From: DAOUAG01 sp034432935
GTDB taxonomy: Bacteria > Chloroflexota > Dehalococcoidia > SM23-28-2 > RBG-16-64-32
Reading direction: 5' to 3'
Length of the DNA: 64,000 bases
NCBI GenBank assembly: GCA_034432935.1
Contig: DAOUBD010000077.1
Location: 12,447-76,446 of the forward strand
Shown: positions 60,378 through 64,000 of the stretch, piece by piece
Position numbering within the stretch: the stretch's first letter is position 1
How the letters are laid out: every line of letters begins with the position of its first letter
Made by a program: the position numbers and the translations under genes
Notes under the pieces: model-generated
Told to the model about the DNA's origin: nothing
What the model saw: the letters and a program-made list of their open reading frames with translations, nothing else
Database searches by the model: none

Positions 60378-60890
60378 TTAGCGGGGCTGGAACGAGTATT
60401 CGTGGTTGGCCAGAAGCGCCGCCACGTACACGGTGGCCACGCTCAGGAGCAGCACCAGGCCGCTGGCCGCGATGGAGAGCCGGCGCAGGCGCCGCCCCTC
60501 GGGCGTATCCGACGCGCCTTCCTCCGCCAGCCTCAGCTGGCGCGGGCCGATGACCATCGTGTGCAGCGCTGTCAGCAGCACCATCGTCCCCACTAGCACC
60601 ATCTTGAGGGTGAAGATGTGGAAGTAGCGGTAGTCTGGATCGCCGAGGCCGATGGGGGCCTCCGCCCCCTCCTGGAAAAGGTTGGATATGCCCGTCAATA
60701 CGATAACGGCCAGGGCGCCCCACCCCAGGTAGCCAAAACGGTAGATCACAAAGCGCATGACCCTCACCCGCGTCGCCCTGTCCTCGATCAAGCGCAAGGC
60801 TGGGGCCGTCACCACGAACATGAACACCTGCGGGCCGAGCCAGACGGCCACGGCCACGATGTGGATCCATACAGTGATGGCATCACTCAC
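60378..60890 (-). CDS. CopD/DUF2269-like integral membrane protein
   Basis: A 170-residue protein with four hydrophobic helices. The first carries DAITVWIHIVAVAVWLGPQVF, with the His of HIxAxxxWxG as in CopD-type proteins. RFGYLGWGALAVIVLTG and HIFTLKMVLVGTMV follow. The family may bind heme or copper; the function is not settled. The start is GTG 60890 with AAGGAG 8 bases upstream, overlapping the purA stop (GTGA). Confidence 0.8.
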   Translation of the reverse strand: MSDAITVWIHIVAVAVWLGPQVFMFVVTAPALRLIEDRATRVRVMRFVIYRFGYLGWGALAVIVLTGISNLFQEGAEAPIGLGDPDYRYFHIFTLKMVLVGTMVLLTALHTMVIGPRQLRLAEEGASDTPEGRRLRRLSIAASGLVLLLSVATVYVAALLANHEYSFQPR

Positions 60891-62188
60891 AGCGGCAGCT
60901 CCTTCATGACGATGCCCTGATCCCGCTCGGGCCCGACGGAGACCAGCCACACCGGCGCACCCAGGACGCCCTCAATGTAGCGCACGTAGTCCTGGGCCTC
61001 CCGCGGCAGGTCCTCGAAGCGTCGCACGCCGGAGGTGTCCCGCTGCCAGCCCGGCAGCTCCTCGTACACCGGCTCCGCCTGGGCTAGGGCCCGCGTGCTG
61101 GCCGGCATCGTCTTCAACACTCTGTCGCCCACGCGATAGGCGGTGCACACCTTGATGGCCGGCAACTGGTCGAGTACGTCCAGCCTGGTGAGGGCTGCGG
61201 CCGTGATGCCGTTGATCCGGGCTGTGTAGGCCGCCGCCACCGCATCGAACCAGCCGCAGCGCCGCGGCCGGCCCGTCGTCGCCCCATACTCGGGCCGGGG
61301 GCCGCCCTCGCGGAGGAGCGTACCCGTCTCGTCCAGAAGCTCCGTTGGCATCGGGCCGTTGCCCACCCGCGTGTTGTATGCCTTGTACACGCCCAGCACG
61401 GTCCGGATCTGAGTCGGTCCGATGCCGATGCCGATGGCCGCCCCCGCCGCCAGCGACGATGGCACCGACGACGTCACATAGCCATAGGTTCCGATGTCCA
61501 GGTCCAGGAGCGAACCCTGCGCTCCCTCCAGGAGCACCGTCTCCCCTTTGGCCAGCGCCTTCTGCACCAGGGCGCTGGTATCGGCCACGAAGGGCGCCAG
61601 CCTACGCCCGTACTCGCCGTACTCCGCCCGTATCTCTTCGATGGAGAGGGGGTCTGCCCCGTACAGCTTCTCCAGCACGGCGTTCTTATAGGGCACCAGG
61701 AAGGCCAGCGCATCGTCCAGCGCCTCGGTGTCCAGGAGGTCCGCCACGCGCAGCCCTGCCCTGGCCACCTTGTCCACGAAGGCCGGGCCCACGCCGCGCC
61801 CGGTGGTTCCGATGGCGCCCTTGCCGCGCAGAGCCTCGTCCAGCTTGTCGATAAGCCGGTGCCAGGGCATCAACACATGGGCGCGGTCGCTGACGAAGAG
61901 GCGGCCTCGCACAGCGACGCCGCGGGCCTCCAGCTCCGCGATCTCCTGCAAGAGGACGGCCGGATCGACTACGACGCCGTTGCCGATGACGCAGCGCTTG
62001 TCCGGGTAGAAGATGCCGGCCGGCACCAGGTGCAGGGCAAACTCGCCGAGTTCGTTGATGACCGTATGGCCGGCGTTATTGCCGGCCGAGTAGCGGGCCA
62101 CGACCTGCGCCTTCCGGGCCAGGAGGTCAACAACCCGGCCCTTCCCCTCATCGCCCCACTGGCCGCCTACGACAACTATGGCTGACAT
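60887..62188 (-). CDS. purA: Adenylosuccinate synthetase
   Basis: Couples IMP and aspartate with GTP hydrolysis on the way to AMP. A 433-residue enzyme: VVVGGQWGDEGKGR (5-18) is the GTP P-loop, GNNAGHTV carries the catalytic His, TTGRGVGPAF the IMP site, and TRLDVLDQLPAIKVC a late family block. ATG 62188 was chosen because the protein starts there in all families. An ideal ribosome site (AAAGGAGGGG) is 23 bases away, with a hairpin between. The upstream in-frame ATG lies above the -10. Confidence 0.94.
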   Translation of the reverse strand: MSAIVVVGGQWGDEGKGRVVDLLARKAQVVARYSAGNNAGHTVINELGEFALHLVPAGIFYPDKRCVIGNGVVVDPAVLLQEIAELEARGVAVRGRLFVSDRAHVLMPWHRLIDKLDEALRGKGAIGTTGRGVGPAFVDKVARAGLRVADLLDTEALDDALAFLVPYKNAVLEKLYGADPLSIEEIRAEYGEYGRRLAPFVADTSALVQKALAKGETVLLEGAQGSLLDLDIGTYGYVTSSVPSSLAAGAAIGIGIGPTQIRTVLGVYKAYNTRVGNGPMPTELLDETGTLLREGGPRPEYGATTGRPRRCGWFDAVAAAYTARINGITAAALTRLDVLDQLPAIKVCTAYRVGDRVLKTMPASTRALAQAEPVYEELPGWQRDTSGVRRFEDLPREAQDYVRYIEGVLGAPVWLVSVGPERDQGIVMKELPL

Positions 62189-62195
62189 AGATAGA

Positions 62196-62212
62196 GGGCC
62201 GCTGTACGGCCC
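62196..62212 (-). promoter_or_regulatory. purA: Hairpin between the ribosome site and start codon of purA
   Basis: GGGCCG (62196-62201) pairs with CGGCCC (62207-62212) around CTGTA. On the minus strand the GGAGG (62216-62212) touches its base, and ATG 62188 follows 7 bases after its other base. Folding would shorten the 23-base spacer to about 7. Confidence 0.4.
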
Positions 62213-62241
62213 CTCCTTTCGATGGTCTGATCCCGTTTGGC

Positions 62242-62270
62242 AGTATAAGAGAGCCCCCATAATCGGGCAA
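62242..62270 (-). promoter_or_regulatory. purA: Promoter of purA
   Basis: On the minus strand TTGCCC (62270-62265) and TATACT (62247-62242) are 17 bases apart. The leader would be about 47 bases. Confidence 0.6.
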
Positions 62271-62396
62271 GGCCGGCGGCTGGCGGACGCCCCCGTGGCC
62301 CCACCCTTGAGCCGCCGGCCCTGGGCCAGTTAGAATGCCATCATCGCACCTCTCCTGACGTTGAGCAGCGGAGCCGTGTCCTCCCGCCCTCCTTCG

Positions 62397-63275
62397 ATGA
62401 AATCGAGCCCCAGGCATTACCACCGCTTCAGCCGGCGCGACCTCCTGGAGGCCGCCCTGGTGGCCATCGCCTTCCTCCTGTACTTCGGCGTCCGGGGCGC
62501 CGTCATCGACCGGCCGGAGACGGCCTATTGGCACGCTCGCGACATCATCGACTTTCAGCGGGCCCTCGGTTTCTTCTGGGAGGACGACCTGAACTCCTGG
62601 GCGGCGGACCACCGCTTCTGGGCCCAGGTGATGAACGTCATCTACTTCTATCTTCACTTCCCCCTCATCATCGCCTTTGGCATCTGGCTGTACTTCTTCC
62701 GGCGCCACAAGTACACCCTGACGCGAGATGCTTTCTTGGCCTCTGGGGCCATGGCCCTGGTGGTCTACTGGCTCTACCCCGTGGCGCCGCCGCGGGAGCT
62801 GCCTGCCCTCGCCGCCCAGTTCGATCCCGCAGCGCCCTCCTACGTCCGCGGCTTCCTGGACACCATGAAGGAGTACCTGGGCTATGCCTACGACACCCAG
62901 TCGACGCGGGCCTTCGTCAACCCCTATGCCGCCATGCCCAGCCTGCACCTGGGCTGGGACCTCCTGTTGGGCGGCGTCATCATCTGGGCCTTCTGGGGCG
63001 AGCGCTGGCTATGGGTTATGGCGCCCATCGGCGTCTTCCTCCCCCTCTCGCAGGTGTTCTCCATAACCATGACCGCCAACCACTTCTTCAGCGACGCCCT
63101 GGCCGGGGCCTTGGTAGCATTAGCTGGCGCCGGCGTTGCCCTGGCCCTCGATCGCTGGCTATACCCGCGCCTGGGCGCCTGGCTGCGCCGCAGCGCCCAC
63201 CCGTCGCTGCGGCGGCTCATCTGGCCCGAAGAGGAGGCCGCTGGCGACGCCCCAGGGATCGCCCAGGGCGGATGA
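62397..63275 (+). CDS. PAP2 superfamily membrane phosphatase / Aur1-like
   Basis: A 292-residue membrane protein with six or so helices. The lipid-phosphatase motifs are present: AMPSLHLGWD (C2, with His) and ANHFFSDALAGALVA (C3, with His and Asp). C1 is less clear near YPVAPPREL. The layout, with a longer N-terminal part, matches the PAP2_3/Aur1 group that acts on lipid phosphates or inositol lipids. ATG 62397 is the conservative start; GTG 62376 and TTG 62361 are in frame. None has a clear ribosome site. TAGAAT at 62331-62336 is a possible -10. Confidence 0.82.
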   Translation: MKSSPRHYHRFSRRDLLEAALVAIAFLLYFGVRGAVIDRPETAYWHARDIIDFQRALGFFWEDDLNSWAADHRFWAQVMNVIYFYLHFPLIIAFGIWLYFFRRHKYTLTRDAFLASGAMALVVYWLYPVAPPRELPALAAQFDPAAPSYVRGFLDTMKEYLGYAYDTQSTRAFVNPYAAMPSLHLGWDLLLGGVIIWAFWGERWLWVMAPIGVFLPLSQVFSITMTANHFFSDALAGALVALAGAGVALALDRWLYPRLGAWLRRSAHPSLRRLIWPEEEAAGDAPGIAQGG

Positions 63276-63392
63276 CGGCAGTCAAGTAGCCCAGGCGCGG
63301 GCTAGGGCGCCCATCGGCACCTTGCGGCATCTTCTCTTCCCAGCCCAGCGCCAGTCGCACCCGCCCCCTAGGGCCGGGAAAGCGTCGGAAAC

Positions 63393-63725
63393 CTAGTTCC
63401 AGTGGTGAAACGTCTGCACCGGCCCCAGGGCAGCGTATACCTCGACGGTGAGCTGATCGACGTAGGGCAGCCATCGCTCCCAGTCCTGCCGCGCCTGCGC
63501 CGCCTCCGCGCTGTTGAAGGCCACTTGGATCACCTCGTCACCGGACATCTCGTAGAGGGCCGTCCAGTTGATTCCCCGCCGGTGGCAGTTGGAGCGGTAG
63601 GCCCGCACGATCCCGGGGATGCGCATCACGTTAGGCAGGTGGACGGACTCGTACCAGCGCAGGAACTCCTCCATCACCGCCGGTTCGATGTTCGCCCGCA
63701 CCACCAGAAAGGGCCTCGCGCTCAT
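63393..63725 (-). CDS. Dimeric alpha/beta-barrel-like protein (EthD/DUF4286 type)
   Basis: A 110-residue ferredoxin-like protein. FLVVRANIEPAVMEEFLRWYESVHLPNVMRIPG has the strand-helix and the (W/H)xxHxP-like HLPNV seen in EthD and related barrels. It ends with a strand including VEVYAALGPVQTF. Function unknown; relatives take part in degradation of aromatic or ether compounds or have no known role. Its ATG overlaps the stop of the DUF3105 gene (TGATG). Confidence 0.7.
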   Translation of the reverse strand: MSARPFLVVRANIEPAVMEEFLRWYESVHLPNVMRIPGIVRAYRSNCHRRGINWTALYEMSGDEVIQVAFNSAEAAQARQDWERWLPYVDQLTVEVYAALGPVQTFHHWN

Positions 63726-64000
63726 CAGAAGCCTTCCGGGTTGAACTTGCGCTCGTAGGCCTCGATGAAGGCCTCTACGCGCTTGGCGTCGAACTCGTCA
63801 AAGGCGTCCAGCGTTCGCCACGCCGTGAGGGCGATGCGATGCGGCATGTGCGAATAGGGGGTCATCAGCACCAGCTTGCGCCGGGCGTTGGCGGCTCGCA
63901 CGACGGCGGCCAACTGGTCCTTCAGGCCAGCACATCCGGCGGCGTCCAAAGGCGCGGGCCCTCCCTGGCAGTTGTACCAGACCACTACGCCCCCATGCTC
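63725..64000 (-). CDS. DUF3105 protein (partial, 5' end beyond window)
   Basis: The frame is open to the right edge; only the C-terminal ~91 residues are here. The sequence EHGGVVVWYNC at the edge is the DUF3105 hallmark, followed by RKLVLMTPYSHMPHRIALTAW, which carries the conserved Pro-Tyr and His. It lacks the usual N-terminal membrane anchor because the gene is cut. Function unknown. A GTG at 63985 is in frame but is unlikely to be the start because the hallmark begins before it. Confidence 0.75.
   Translation of the reverse strand, partial: EHGGVVVWYNCQGGPAPLDAAGCAGLKDQLAAVVRAANARRKLVLMTPYSHMPHRIALTAWRTLDAFDEFDAKRVEAFIEAYERKFNPEGF

Overview
The window is a single high-GC stretch (roughly two-thirds G+C by eye), densely packed with genes, with many GTG/TTG starts and frequent ATGA, GTGA or TGATG overlaps. 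The gene content suggests a free-living bacterium, most likely a Chloroflexota (Dehalococcoidia-like) lineage. The pointers are secreted proteins with dockerin-like repeats, a long-form RmlA, an R3H/SpoIIIAA-type ATPase next to thymidylate kinase, an F420-type PPOX protein, and crotonyl-CoA carboxylase/reductase with acyl-CoA dehydrogenases. The taxonomic call is inference; there is no rRNA to confirm it.

Layout. 1-10972: a cell-surface polysaccharide locus with a methyltransferase/GT2 fusion cut by the left edge, a GT2, rmlA-GGCT-rmlB-rmlC-rmlD, a polyprenyl-phosphate sugar transferase, a GT4, a WecG/TagA transferase and a flippase. 11117-19806: tRNA-Pro(CGG), a TPR protein, agmatinase, a polysaccharide deacetylase lipoprotein divergent from a large secreted HExxH protein with N-terminal dockerin-like repeats, an ABC-2 exporter, and a class I amidotransferase. 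19960-26587: gyrA, RidA, Hsp20, Lon, MarC. 26617-34953: a 2-hydroxyacid dehydrogenase, a second HExxH surface protein, a phosphoesterase, then thiL-tsaE-tsaB and ndk-LonB. 34988-39247: rsfS divergent from mnmA, two small envelope proteins, two tRNA-Ser genes, and DUF72 divergent from a flavin reductase. 39374-45450: two acyl-CoA dehydrogenases flanking an Asp/His-rich dockerin protein and ccr, with two families of palindromic repeats, one tied to a RAYT transposase. 45446-49929: lytic transglycosylase-thrB-lysC. 49993-58894: LCP ligase, SCP2 protein, rpsT, and the pdxS-pdxT-GNAT-R3H-tmk operon. 59119-64000: a Pro/Ala-rich protein, a SelW-like protein, a CopD-like membrane protein, purA, a PAP2 phosphatase and a DUF3105 gene cut by the right edge.

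The genes are mainly core envelope, RNA-modification and amino-acid or cofactor genes, with a few accessory islands. The most unusual signals are three. First, a RAYT gene is embedded among three ~102-bp inverted-repeat elements whose ends supply the stop codons of both RAYT and lysC. Second, -10-like hexamers recurrently sit 6-7 bases before start codons, suggesting leaderless mRNAs. Third, overlapping back-to-back -10 elements at rsfS/mnmA force a probable CTG start for rsfS. No complete phage, CRISPR array or classical defence system was seen.
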